Shown in pieces: positions 42,870 to 51,274 of a stretch of DNA of 64,000 bases (positions are counted from its first letter, which is position 1; each line of letters begins with the position of its first letter). Below the pieces are notes generated by a model. That model had not been told where the DNA came from. It searched no databases and worked only from the letters and a program-made list of their open reading frames with translations. Source of the stretch: PMG-095 sp037200885 (GTDB taxonomy: Bacteria; Myxococcota_A; Polyangia; Polyangiales; Polyangiaceae); NCBI GenBank assembly GCA_037200885.1, contig JBBCIN010000001.1, forward strand, positions 1,922,001 through 1,986,000, read 5' to 3'. The translations under genes and the position numbers were made by a program.

Positions 42870-45533
42870 GTGATCAAGGACCTGCTCACCATCGGCCTGA
42901 AATGGCCGCGCGCGGTCCTTGCGTGCATCATCCTGCTGGTTGTCGCGTCCGGTCTCCTGATCCAGTTTGGGGGCTTGCGCGTGAGCACCTCGCGCACCGG
43001 TCTGGTCACGAGCCCGCACCAGGAGCGACTCTTCAATTACTACGCCGCATTCGGGCGTTCCGAGCTGGCGGTCCTAGTCGTCTCTGGCGATAACCCCGAA
43101 GAGCGCCGGCTATTCGTCGACCGCTTCGAGTCCGAGCTCGCGAAGCTGCCCGAGTTCGAACGCCGCGTGCTCGGTAAGGTGACGCTCGATACCGTGGCCG
43201 AGACGCTGCTCGTCTGGCGCCCGGAGCTCGCGCAGCTCTTGCCCAAAGCCGGCGCAGCCCTCCAACCCGGAGTCGACCCATGGGTCAGCTGGGCCGGTGC
43301 CGCCGAGCGCCGGCTCTCGGGTGAGCTCGACGGAGCAAACGGCAGCGGTCCCGGCCTCAAGCCCGAGCAGAACGTAAAAGGGCTCGGACGGCTCGCCGAC
43401 GCGTTGAAAGCGCTGCGGCAAGCGCTGGCCACGGGCGGCCAGCTTTCGCTCGGTGAGCTCGGCCGGCTGAACCAGGGCGGCTCGGCATTCGACGAGCGTG
43501 GTTACCTCGTCGGAGGTCGAGGGGCCTATCACCTCGTGTTGATCTTTCCGGCGCTGCAGAGCGATGAAGGCCGCGAGCTCAAGCCTGCCGTCGATCGCAT
43601 TCGAGGCGCGCGCGATCGAGCGCTGGCCACGCTCTCCAAGCCGGGACTGCACGCCGATCTCACCGGCGCTCCGGCCCTCGCCGTGGACGAGCTCAAGAGC
43701 TTGCAGGACAGCTCGCGCACGACTTCGCTGTGGTCGACCGTCGGCATCTTCCTGCTCCTGATGTTGGTGTTTCGTTCGATTCGGCACGTGGGAGTGCTGC
43801 TCTTGCCGCTCCTGGCGGGGATGGTCATCTCGCTCGGATTCGTCGTGCTCGCGTACGGCGGCTTGAATCTCGTCACCTCGAGCTTCATGAGCGTACTGCT
43901 CGGGCTCGGGATCGAGTTCGGTGTGCACCTCTTACACCGCTATTCGGAAGCGCGCGTTGACGGCGAAGACGTGCGCCCCGCGCTCGCCACAGCACTCTTG
44001 AGTGACGGTCCGGCCGTAGCGCTCGGCGCGTGCACGACCGCGGCCGCCTTTTTGAGCACCACGGCCACGAAATTCGCCGCCTTCGCGCAGCTCGGCGTGA
44101 TCACGGCGGTGGGCCTGGGTGTGACGCTGGTCTGCACGATCGCGGGTTTCCCGGTCCTGCTCCCGTTGCTCGCCGGCAAACGCCAGCCGAACATGCACGA
44201 GCTCTTCGGCCTCTCCACCGTGCTGAACCTGGTTGGACGCAGAGCGCCCTGGGTGCTCGGCATATCCGGCTTGGCGACCGTGGTCGCGGTCGGCTCGCTG
44301 ATCGTTACACGACCGGGCTTCAATGGGCGCACGTTCGATTTCTTGCCCGCACACGCGGAGAGCTATCGCGGTCTGAAGCGGATCGAGGAATCTGGCACGC
44401 CGCCGCTCGATACCCACTTCATGGTCTCGTCGTTCGACGAAGCCCGAGAGCTCACGAAGAAGCTGCGGCAGACCTCCGAGGTCGCGCAGGTGCAAAGCCC
44501 GAGCGATCTGTTGCCGCCCGAAACGCCAGAGCGCATCGCAAGTATCCAGCAGGCGGTCGCCGGGCTTGCCGGCTACACCCCGACCATCCCCGAGGCCACC
44601 GCTACGCAGGGGCCGGCGCGCCTCGCCGCATTCAACCGGCTGGCGGATACGCTCGACGAGCTTTCGTTTGCCATGCGTCAAGCAAACCTCGATGGCAGCG
44701 ACGCGACACGCGCCTCGCGTGAGCTCAGCGAACTGGCGCGCTGGCTGTCGAACCAGCCCGAAGCGGGCGCGCCGGCTTTAAACCGCGTTGGGAAAGCCCT
44801 GGAAAGTGCGCTGACGCGGGCCGTGGACACCGCTCGCCGCATCGCCCAGCGCGGCCGCTATGCGCCCACCGATCTTCCGCCCGTGTTCGTCGCGCGCTTC
44901 GTATCCAAGGACGGCACGCGCCTCGCGCTCCACGCTTATCCGGCGGGCAACGTCGAGGAGGAGGGCTTCGCCACGCGCTTTGCGGCCCGATTGCGCGCCC
45001 TCGATCCGAACGTGGCCGGCACCGCTCTCAACTTGCTGCCACACGAACGGTACATCACCGAAGGCTTTCGTCGCGCCGCTGGTTACTCGCTCGTACTCAT
45101 GACCTTGGCGCTTTGGTTGATGTTTCGACGCGTGGGCGACACGCTTTTGGCGCTGTTGCCGGTCATCCTCGGCTCGATTTGGATGTTGGCGTTGATGCGC
45201 CCGTTCGGCATTCAGTTCACCGCGGCCAACATGGTGGCGCTCCCGCTGCTGCTCGGGATCTGCCTCGACTCGGGCGTTCACATCGTTCATCGCTCGCTCG
45301 AAGGGCCGGGTGCTGCCCGACTGGAAACGCTCGTGCAGGGGACGGGCACGGCCGTGAGCGTGGCGGCCCTGACCAACCTAATCGGGTTTGCCTCGCTCAT
45401 GGCCGCTGACTACCGCGCCATGCAGGGCCTCGGCCTGCTACTCAGTCTGGGGATTGCGTTGAGTCTGTTGGCCAGTGTTTTGGTCCTGCCGGCCCTGCTC
45501 GTCGTCCTCGGCCGAGCGGGTCTCCGCGATTGA
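42870..45533 (+). CDS. bstA: RND-superfamily lipid transporter, BstA/HpnN-like
   Basis: 887 residues, GTG at 42870 with GGAGA upstream; a longer open frame upstream looks spurious. Typical MMPL/HpnN layout: one membrane helix (about 12-34), large periplasmic loop (to about 285), membrane helices 2-6 with GLGIEFGVHLLHRY (Glu349), a second helix and loop (about 460-730), then a second set with GICLDSGVHIVHR (Asp800). The acidic residues in helices 4 and 10 suggest proton coupling. BstA moves sterols out of the inner membrane; HpnN does the same for hopanoids. The cluster favours sterols. Confidence 0.82.
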   Translation: MIKDLLTIGLKWPRAVLACIILLVVASGLLIQFGGLRVSTSRTGLVTSPHQERLFNYYAAFGRSELAVLVVSGDNPEERRLFVDRFESELAKLPEFERRVLGKVTLDTVAETLLVWRPELAQLLPKAGAALQPGVDPWVSWAGAAERRLSGELDGANGSGPGLKPEQNVKGLGRLADALKALRQALATGGQLSLGELGRLNQGGSAFDERGYLVGGRGAYHLVLIFPALQSDEGRELKPAVDRIRGARDRALATLSKPGLHADLTGAPALAVDELKSLQDSSRTTSLWSTVGIFLLLMLVFRSIRHVGVLLLPLLAGMVISLGFVVLAYGGLNLVTSSFMSVLLGLGIEFGVHLLHRYSEARVDGEDVRPALATALLSDGPAVALGACTTAAAFLSTTATKFAAFAQLGVITAVGLGVTLVCTIAGFPVLLPLLAGKRQPNMHELFGLSTVLNLVGRRAPWVLGISGLATVVAVGSLIVTRPGFNGRTFDFLPAHAESYRGLKRIEESGTPPLDTHFMVSSFDEARELTKKLRQTSEVAQVQSPSDLLPPETPERIASIQQAVAGLAGYTPTIPEATATQGPARLAAFNRLADTLDELSFAMRQANLDGSDATRASRELSELARWLSNQPEAGAPALNRVGKALESALTRAVDTARRIAQRGRYAPTDLPPVFVARFVSKDGTRLALHAYPAGNVEEEGFATRFAARLRALDPNVAGTALNLLPHERYITEGFRRAAGYSLVLMTLALWLMFRRVGDTLLALLPVILGSIWMLALMRPFGIQFTAANMVALPLLLGICLDSGVHIVHRSLEGPGAARLETLVQGTGTAVSVAALTNLIGFASLMAADYRAMQGLGLLLSLGIALSLLASVLVLPALLVVLGRAGLRD

Positions 45534-45565
45534 AGCCAAGTGCCTGGCATGCAAGGCTCTCCGTG

Positions 45566-45991
45566 ATGCTTCTTTCGCGCGCGCTCGTCGGGGTCGGCGC
45601 TGTGCTCACCGTCGTAGCGTGCGGAGGGCCGCCGCCGCGCTTGTCCGTCGAATTGACGGCGCGCGCCACGGCCAAGGCCGGCGTGGTCGATTTGGTCGTT
45701 TCCGATCCGGCTCGAGCCGAGCGCTTGCGAGCGATCTACAGCGAGGTCACCACGCTGAGTCGTGAGCTCGATCGCGAGCGCATCGACGCGCGCGCTCAAT
45801 GCCGTGCGGCTTCCGCGCAGCGCCTGCCCGCGCCCGCTCAATCCGATCCGGTCGGCTCCGGCGCGCTCGAATGTCTGATTGCTCCTCCGCTCGGAAGCCG
45901 CACTGCGCTCGATCGCTATACCGCGTTGATGCTCGAGGCCCGCACCCTGCTCACCCAAGACGAGTTCCAGAAGCTCGCTCGCATGCGCTGA
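45566..45991 (+). CDS. Lipoprotein following the sterol transporter
   Basis: 141 residues from ATG 45566 (an in-frame TTG at 45530 is possible). Signal MLLSRALVGVGAVLTVVAC. The mature part is helical (ERLRAIYSEVTTLSRELDRE) with two Cys. No family recognised. It begins 33 bases after the transporter stop and could be another piece of the export route. Confidence 0.6.
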   Translation: MLLSRALVGVGAVLTVVACGGPPPRLSVELTARATAKAGVVDLVVSDPARAERLRAIYSEVTTLSRELDRERIDARAQCRAASAQRLPAPAQSDPVGSGALECLIAPPLGSRTALDRYTALMLEARTLLTQDEFQKLARMR

Positions 45992-46014
45992 GCGCAGACG
46001 GGATCGATACGACA

Positions 46015-47265
46015 ATGTTGTGGGTCGCGCTTGCCACCGCCATCATGCTGCTGAGCGGCGAGCTCAGTCGCGAAGCAGACGACGGAGCAACTCTGGCGCT
46101 GCTTTTGGCGGCACTTCGCAAGTCCACGACGCAAGACGTGGCCGAGGCCCCGCGTCGCGCGCAAGCGCTCAGCGCGCTCTCGAGCTTCGAGCAAGGCCTC
46201 GTCGCCTATCGTCGGCAACTCGCGATGTTCAAGGCCTGCATCGCGGCGGCGGATCGAAGTTACGTCGCCACCCGCGCCGACTACGGCCGTTGCGTCGGAC
46301 CACTCGAAAGCGAGCGCGCGAACTTGCGCGCAAGTTTGGTCGCCGCGCAAAGCGCCTACGAGGCAGCGGTCACGGAGTCGGAGCGGGCGCGCATCGCCAA
46401 TACCGTCCTGGCAATGCCCGAGGCGCGGCTGCTCGACCCCGCGCGCGCGGCCGAAGCGAAAAACCCGATCCCCTCTCGCGGCCGCGGCGTCGAGGGCGTC
46501 GTGGCAGAGCGCCACCTGACGCTGCCTCGCAACGTGGTCGCGGTCGTGTACGGCCCGCTCTCATCTGCGACGTTCGGCCAGCGCTTCCCGTCGCGGATCA
46601 TCGACGGCGGGACCAGCTATGCCCACCAGGACCAAGCTCGCGCCGACGCGACGGGCACCCCAGCCGACCTTTGGAACATGCGCGGCGGGGCACGAGTCGG
46701 GATGTTCGATGACTTCGAAGCCGGAGCCTTGTTCATGCCGCTCCAGCTCGCGCCCAAATTCCACTACGATCCGGTGCTCATCTTCTTCACCCAACAGTTC
46801 CGCTTCAACGGCTTCGATCTCGCCGTTCGCGCCTCATTTCAGACGCCTGGCGACACGGGCTGGGCGATCGCTCCCGGCACGCTGCTGGCGTTGCCTGGCC
46901 GCCGCTTCGGCCTGCGAACGGGCGTGATCCTGCCGATGGAGGTCGGCACCCTGCGGCATCGGATCTCGCCCATGGTCGGCCTCAACGTGCCGCTGCGCGT
47001 GACTTGGAATGTGCTGCCGAGCTTCTTCCTGTCCGCCGACAGCGGCGTCGCCTACGACAACCTCGCGCTGAAGGGCGATCTCAACGTGCCGGTCGGATTC
47101 GGCAGCGGGTATACCGTGCTGCTGGGCTCGAAGGTGATCGACTTCACGGCGTCGTTCAACTGGGATCACTGGCTCTCGCCCTCGCCCCAGCAGGGTGGCG
47201 CGCAGCTCGATTGGGAGGCGTATCGGATCGCGTTCGGCGCCTCGATGTACTTTCAGGCGCTCTGA
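46015..47265 (+). CDS. Predicted outer-membrane barrel with coiled-coil N-terminus
   Basis: 416 residues. N-terminal hydrophobic signal, then a coiled-coil-like helical region to about residue 145 (RANLRASLVAAQSAYEAAVT), then strand-rich segments (FEAGALFMPLQLAPKFHYDP, RFNGFDLAVRASFQTPGDTG, LNVPVGFGSGYTVLLGSKV, FTASFNWDHWL) ending in MYFQAL. That is typical of a small outer-membrane barrel. Co-directional, 23 bases after a lipoprotein gene, within the sterol operon. A role as outer-membrane part of sterol export is a hypothesis. Confidence 0.6.
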   Translation: MLWVALATAIMLLSGELSREADDGATLALLLAALRKSTTQDVAEAPRRAQALSALSSFEQGLVAYRRQLAMFKACIAAADRSYVATRADYGRCVGPLESERANLRASLVAAQSAYEAAVTESERARIANTVLAMPEARLLDPARAAEAKNPIPSRGRGVEGVVAERHLTLPRNVVAVVYGPLSSATFGQRFPSRIIDGGTSYAHQDQARADATGTPADLWNMRGGARVGMFDDFEAGALFMPLQLAPKFHYDPVLIFFTQQFRFNGFDLAVRASFQTPGDTGWAIAPGTLLALPGRRFGLRTGVILPMEVGTLRHRISPMVGLNVPLRVTWNVLPSFFLSADSGVAYDNLALKGDLNVPVGFGSGYTVLLGSKVIDFTASFNWDHWLSPSPQQGGAQLDWEAYRIAFGASMYFQAL

Positions 47266-47353
47266 CTTACATCGGCACCCTGGGCGAGCGCCCGATCGCA
47301 AGTGAAAGCCGCGGGCGGTTCGCGAAATTCGCGCTACACCGTGCCGCTCGAAC

Positions 47354-47812
47354 ATGGCACCGGCTCCCCTGCTTTCTTGCGCCCGACTCGCGTGCGCGGT
47401 GGTCGTCCTTTCCGGCGTCGCGCAGGCCGAGTCCTCGGCCAACAGCGCGACGATTTCGGCGAACGTCGGCCCGCTGCGCAGCAACAAGGGCGTGCTGGCT
47501 TGCCGGCTGTACGCTTCCGCGGACGGGTTCCCGATCACTGCGACGGGCGCCTTCTCGCAGCGCGTGAGGATCAGCGGAAACTCCGCGCGTTGCGTGTTCG
47601 AAAACGTGATGCCTGGTACGTACGCCATCGTCGTTCACCACGACGAGAACGACAATCATCAGTTCGACAAGAATCTGCTCGGCATGCCGCTCGAGGGCTA
47701 TGGCGCGTCCAACAATCACACGCACGCACTGAGCGCACCCACTTGGCAGGAATCGAAGTTCGTGGTCGCTCGGGGCGAAGCCCGCGCTTTGGCAATCTCG
47801 ATGCGTTATTGA
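47354..47812 (+). CDS. DUF2141 family secreted protein
   Basis: 152 residues with signal peptide (to about residue 25, VAQA). HHDENDNHQFDKNLLGMPLE and GYGASNN are signature stretches of DUF2141, a small Ig-like beta domain often encoded near lipid or carotenoid genes. Function unknown. It closes the plus-strand sterol block and is convergent with the ABC importer. Confidence 0.8.
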   Translation: MAPAPLLSCARLACAVVVLSGVAQAESSANSATISANVGPLRSNKGVLACRLYASADGFPITATGAFSQRVRISGNSARCVFENVMPGTYAIVVHHDENDNHQFDKNLLGMPLEGYGASNNHTHALSAPTWQESKFVVARGEARALAISMRY

Positions 47813-47819
47813 TTGCCGC

Positions 47820-48761
47820 TCAGCGGCGCCGGCGGGCGACCAGCGCGACCAGCGCCGGCGCGCCCAGCGCCGCCGTGACGATACCTACGGGCAACTCGCG
47901 GCCAGGCACGAGCAAACGCGCGAACAGATCGCAGGTCACGAGCGCGGCCGCGCCCACGCACAGTGACATCGGCAAGAGCACGCGATAGCTGGAGCCGAGC
48001 AGGCGGCGCACCAGGTGCGGCACGATCAAGCCGACGAACGCGATCGGTCCGCACCAGGCCACGCAGGCTGCGACCCCGAGCGATCCGAGCCCGAGCGCAA
48101 ATAGCCGGAGCCGAGGCACATTCACGCCTTGGCTGTGTGCCAGCTCCTCGCCCAAGGCGTACGCCTGTAACGGGCGCGTCAGAGACAAGAGCAATGCACA
48201 AGAAACCAGGCAGGGCGGAAGCAGGAGCCAAACGCCGAAGTAGCCGACTTGGGGTAGTTGTCCGAGCGACCACTGCGTGGCGGCAAACAGCGCTCGGCTG
48301 TCCGAAACGTATTGCATGCCCGAGGCCGCCGCGCTGGTCGCGAGCGTGACGGCAATGCCCGCCAGGAGCACGTCGCTCGAGTGGGCCTGACGCGACGAGG
48401 CGAAACTCGCCACGAGTAAACTCGCCGTCAGCGCGCCCGCAAAAGCGCACACGCTCACCAGCGGTAGCCCTTGCACCGTGCGCGAGCTGTCGAGCGCGAG
48501 CGCAAACAAGGCGCCGACGGTCGCGCCCGCGGTCGTGCCCACCGTGTCGGAGGTGGCCAGCGGATTTTGAAATAGTGCCTGAAATACCGCGCCGACCAAC
48601 GCCAACGTGGCGCCGACCAACATGCCGACCAGCACCCGCGGCAGGCGCAATTGCCAGACGATGAATTGTCCTTGTGCGCCGCTCAGATCCGGTCCGACCA
48701 GGACCGCCGCTACGAGCAGCGCGACGCACAGCGCGATCAGGATCGCCGCGCGGAGTTTCAC
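47820..48761 (-). CDS. FecCD/BtuC-type ABC permease
   Basis: 313 residues, about ten membrane segments. The family signature LPRVLVGMLVGATLALVGAV and FQALFQNPLATSDTVGTTAGA is clear, as is the coupling-helix region GPIAFVGLIVPHLVRRL. It forms the inner-membrane channel of an importer for B12 or siderophores; the substrate is not fixed by sequence. Its start overlaps the ATPase stop by 4 bases. Confidence 0.88.
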   Translation of the reverse strand: MKLRAAILIALCVALLVAAVLVGPDLSGAQGQFIVWQLRLPRVLVGMLVGATLALVGAVFQALFQNPLATSDTVGTTAGATVGALFALALDSSRTVQGLPLVSVCAFAGALTASLLVASFASSRQAHSSDVLLAGIAVTLATSAAASGMQYVSDSRALFAATQWSLGQLPQVGYFGVWLLLPPCLVSCALLLSLTRPLQAYALGEELAHSQGVNVPRLRLFALGLGSLGVAACVAWCGPIAFVGLIVPHLVRRLLGSSYRVLLPMSLCVGAAALVTCDLFARLLVPGRELPVGIVTAALGAPALVALVARRRR

Positions 48762-49537
48762 GACGGGCTCCGTCTTCGCGGCACGATCACGCGTTGCCCG
48801 GCACTCACGAGCGCGTCCATCCCCACGCCGAACAGCTCGCCGAGTTGCGCGGGCAGCGCGGGCGCATCGAAAGGCGTATCGAAGGCGACGCGGCCCGCGC
48901 GTAGTCCGACCACGCGCACCCGCGCGGCGTCACCGACTTGGTGCAGCAGATTCACGTCGTGGTTGATACACAGAATACTGCGCCCTTCACGCCAGAGCTC
49001 ACCGAGCAAGCGATACACGTCGAGCTGCTGCGCGGGATCGAGGTGGTTCGCCGGCTCGTCGAAGAGCAAGATGCTCGCCTCTTGAGCGACCAAGCAGGCG
49101 AACGCGACCCGTTGTCGTTCGCCGCCGGACAGCTCGGTCACGCGGCGTTCGGCGTACTGGCGCGCGCCCACGCGATCGAGCGCGCGCTCGGCGGCGCGCC
49201 GTGACTGTGCGTGGCTCTCGCGAAAACGAAAGCGCGCGGCTGCCACCGAGTCGAGGCTGGTCACGGGTTCTTCGGCGCGGATGTGCTGCGGCAGCCAGGC
49301 GATCAGCGCGGCGCGCCTGCGCGCATCGAGCTCGGTGGCGACCGAGTCTGCCAGGCGCACACTGCCCGAGCTGGGCGCGCGGAGCGAAAGCGCGGTCTTC
49401 AACAGCGTGGTCTTGCCGGCGCCATTGGGGCCGATCAGCGCCGCGAACTCGCCCGGCGCGAGGCTGAGCGTGATCCGGTCGAGCAAGGTGCGCCCGCCCA
49501 GCCTCACGCTCAGATCGACAAACTCCAGCTTGGCCAT
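48758..49537 (-). CDS. ABC ATPase of the BtuCDF-like importer
   Basis: 259 residues. Walker A GPNGAGKTTLLK, the Q-loop WLPQHIRAEEPVT, signature LSGGERQRVAFA, Walker B ILLFDEPANHLD, H-loop NHDVNLLHQVGD. Powers the permease at 47820. The binding-protein stop lies 5 bases from its start. Same operon. Confidence 0.88.
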   Translation of the reverse strand: MAKLEFVDLSVRLGGRTLLDRITLSLAPGEFAALIGPNGAGKTTLLKTALSLRAPSSGSVRLADSVATELDARRRAALIAWLPQHIRAEEPVTSLDSVAAARFRFRESHAQSRRAAERALDRVGARQYAERRVTELSGGERQRVAFACLVAQEASILLFDEPANHLDPAQQLDVYRLLGELWREGRSILCINHDVNLLHQVGDAARVRVVGLRAGRVAFDTPFDAPALPAQLGELFGVGMDALVSAGQRVIVPRRRSPS

Positions 49538-49542
49538 TTCGC

Positions 49543-50427
49543 TCAGGGGGCTCGCGCGGGGCTTTGGAAGAGTCGCGCGAGCTCGCGTTTGAGCGCCTCT
49601 TCGAGCTGTAGAATGCGCGGACCGTTGCTGAACGCCGCGTCCGAGCGGAGCACGGAAATGCGGCCATTCTTCCGCGCAGTCAGTGGTTCCAGGGCTTGGT
49701 AGTCGCGCAGGATCTGCGCGTCGTCCGGCGCGTTCGGCGTCGGTGCAACGAGCACGATGATGGCCTCCGGATCCAAGCGCAGGAGCTCCTCGATCGAGAG
49801 TCGTGGAACGCCGGCGACGTCCGTGACGACCGCGTTGCGAGCGCCAGCGGCGCGCAGTGCTGCGCCGTGAATCGAGTTCCGCTTGATGAAATAGATTTCG
49901 CTCAGCTTGCCCGAGGTCTCTCCGAGCACGGCCAAGACGCGCGGTCCGTTCGGCGCCTCGGCCACCGCCAAGCCTTCCCAAAGCCTCTGCGCCAATTCCC
50001 CCGCGGCCTCGGAGTGCGCGGTCAGTGCGCCGATCAGACGGGTGCTGGCCACGATGTCTTCGAGCGAGAGCCAAGGCAGAAATTTGGTCACGCCGAGCGC
50101 GCTCAATTCACGTCGCGGCGTGCTCGCGGCGCCGTCGCACAAGATCAAGCTCGGCTTCAGCCGCACGATCGCTTCGTAGCCGGGGGTCAGCGCGGTGCCG
50201 GTGCGCGGCAACCTTTGGGCTTCCTCGGGGTAGTTGCAATAATCGCTCACGCCGACCAAATCGGGGCCGGCGCCCACGGCAAATAGCGTTTCGGTGATGG
50301 CCGGCGAGAGCGAAACCAGGCGCTGCTTGCCCGAGCGCGCCGCGGCTTGCTGATTCGGATGGTCGCAGCCTAGGGCGAACCACGCAGTACCGGAGAGAGC
50401 GACTCGCAGGAGTGCGCGGCGCTTCAC
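49543..50427 (-). CDS. BtuF/FecB-type periplasmic binding lipoprotein
   Basis: 294 residues, GTG start 50427, lipobox FALGC near residues 17-21. LVSLSPAITETLFAVGAG and GVSDYCNYPEEAQRLP are the classic BtuF-type start; a long helix links the two lobes. Captures cobalamin or a metal chelate in the periplasm for the BtuCD-like transporter next door. Its start overlaps the coaX stop by 4 bases. Confidence 0.85.
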   Translation of the reverse strand: MKRRALLRVALSGTAWFALGCDHPNQQAAARSGKQRLVSLSPAITETLFAVGAGPDLVGVSDYCNYPEEAQRLPRTGTALTPGYEAIVRLKPSLILCDGAASTPRRELSALGVTKFLPWLSLEDIVASTRLIGALTAHSEAAGELAQRLWEGLAVAEAPNGPRVLAVLGETSGKLSEIYFIKRNSIHGAALRAAGARNAVVTDVAGVPRLSIEELLRLDPEAIIVLVAPTPNAPDDAQILRDYQALEPLTARKNGRISVLRSDAAFSNGPRILQLEEALKRELARLFQSPARAP

Positions 50428-51245
50428 CGGGCTCGCTCGGCGCGACGCTTGGCGGCGCTGGCCTCGGCCGCCTCCACCGCGCTGGTATTGCGCTCGTGCA
50501 AGAGGCACAGGCCATCGAGCGTGAGGTTCACGTCCACCTCCTGGATGCGTGTCGAGTGCTTGGCGATCAGCGTGGACAGCCCGCCGGTGGCCATGATGTG
50601 GCAGGAGTAACCGAGCTCGACCTCGAGCCGGCCCACCATGCCGTCGACCAACGAGGCGTAGCCGTAGACCACGCCTGATTGCAGCGCGTGCGTGGTGTTC
50701 CGGCCCAGGACGTGCGGCGGCGCTGCCAGCTCCACCCGCGTCAACTTTGCGGCTCGCGACAAGAGGCCGTCCAGGCTCACCTGCACGCCGGGCACGATCA
50801 CCCCGCCGAGGTATTCGCCCTTCGGCGAAATGCAATCGAACGTCGTGGCCGTGCCGAAATCGACCACGATCACCGCGCCCTTGATGCGCTCGAAGGCGGC
50901 TACCGCATTGACGATGCGATCCGCGCCCACGTCACGCGGGTTCTCGTACAGCACCGGTACGCCGGTTTTGAGTCCCGGGCCGACCACCAGCGGTTCGCGC
51001 GCGAACGCGTGGCGAATTGCTTCGGTCATCACGTCGGTCAGCGGGGGCACCACACTGGCCACGATCGCGGCGTCGATGGCATCGTTCGGTACTTTACGCA
51101 GGGCGAGCAATTGCTGCAACATCACCCCGTATTCGTCCTCCGTTCGCGTGCGGACGGTCGAGACGCGGAAGGTTTGCTCGAGCGTACGGCCGCGATACAG
51201 GCCAAACACGATGTTCGTATTTCCGATGTCGACGGCGAGCAGCAT
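50424..51245 (-). CDS. coaX: Type III pantothenate kinase
   Basis: First step of coenzyme A synthesis: phosphorylates pantothenate. 273 residues from ATG 51245 (frame extends 6 residues further). Family motifs: VDIGNTNIVFGLY near the N terminus, GADRIVNAVAAFE, VVDFGTATTFDCISPKGEYL, GGVIVPGVQVS. CoaX type is insensitive to CoA feedback. It sits mid-operon in the ABC importer cluster. Confidence 0.93.
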   Translation of the reverse strand: MLLAVDIGNTNIVFGLYRGRTLEQTFRVSTVRTRTEDEYGVMLQQLLALRKVPNDAIDAAIVASVVPPLTDVMTEAIRHAFAREPLVVGPGLKTGVPVLYENPRDVGADRIVNAVAAFERIKGAVIVVDFGTATTFDCISPKGEYLGGVIVPGVQVSLDGLLSRAAKLTRVELAAPPHVLGRNTTHALQSGVVYGYASLVDGMVGRLEVELGYSCHIMATGGLSTLIAKHSTRIQEVDVNLTLDGLCLLHERNTSAVEAAEASAAKRRAERAR

Positions 51246-51274
51246 GGACAGCGCTTCTAGCACTTCTAGTTTTA

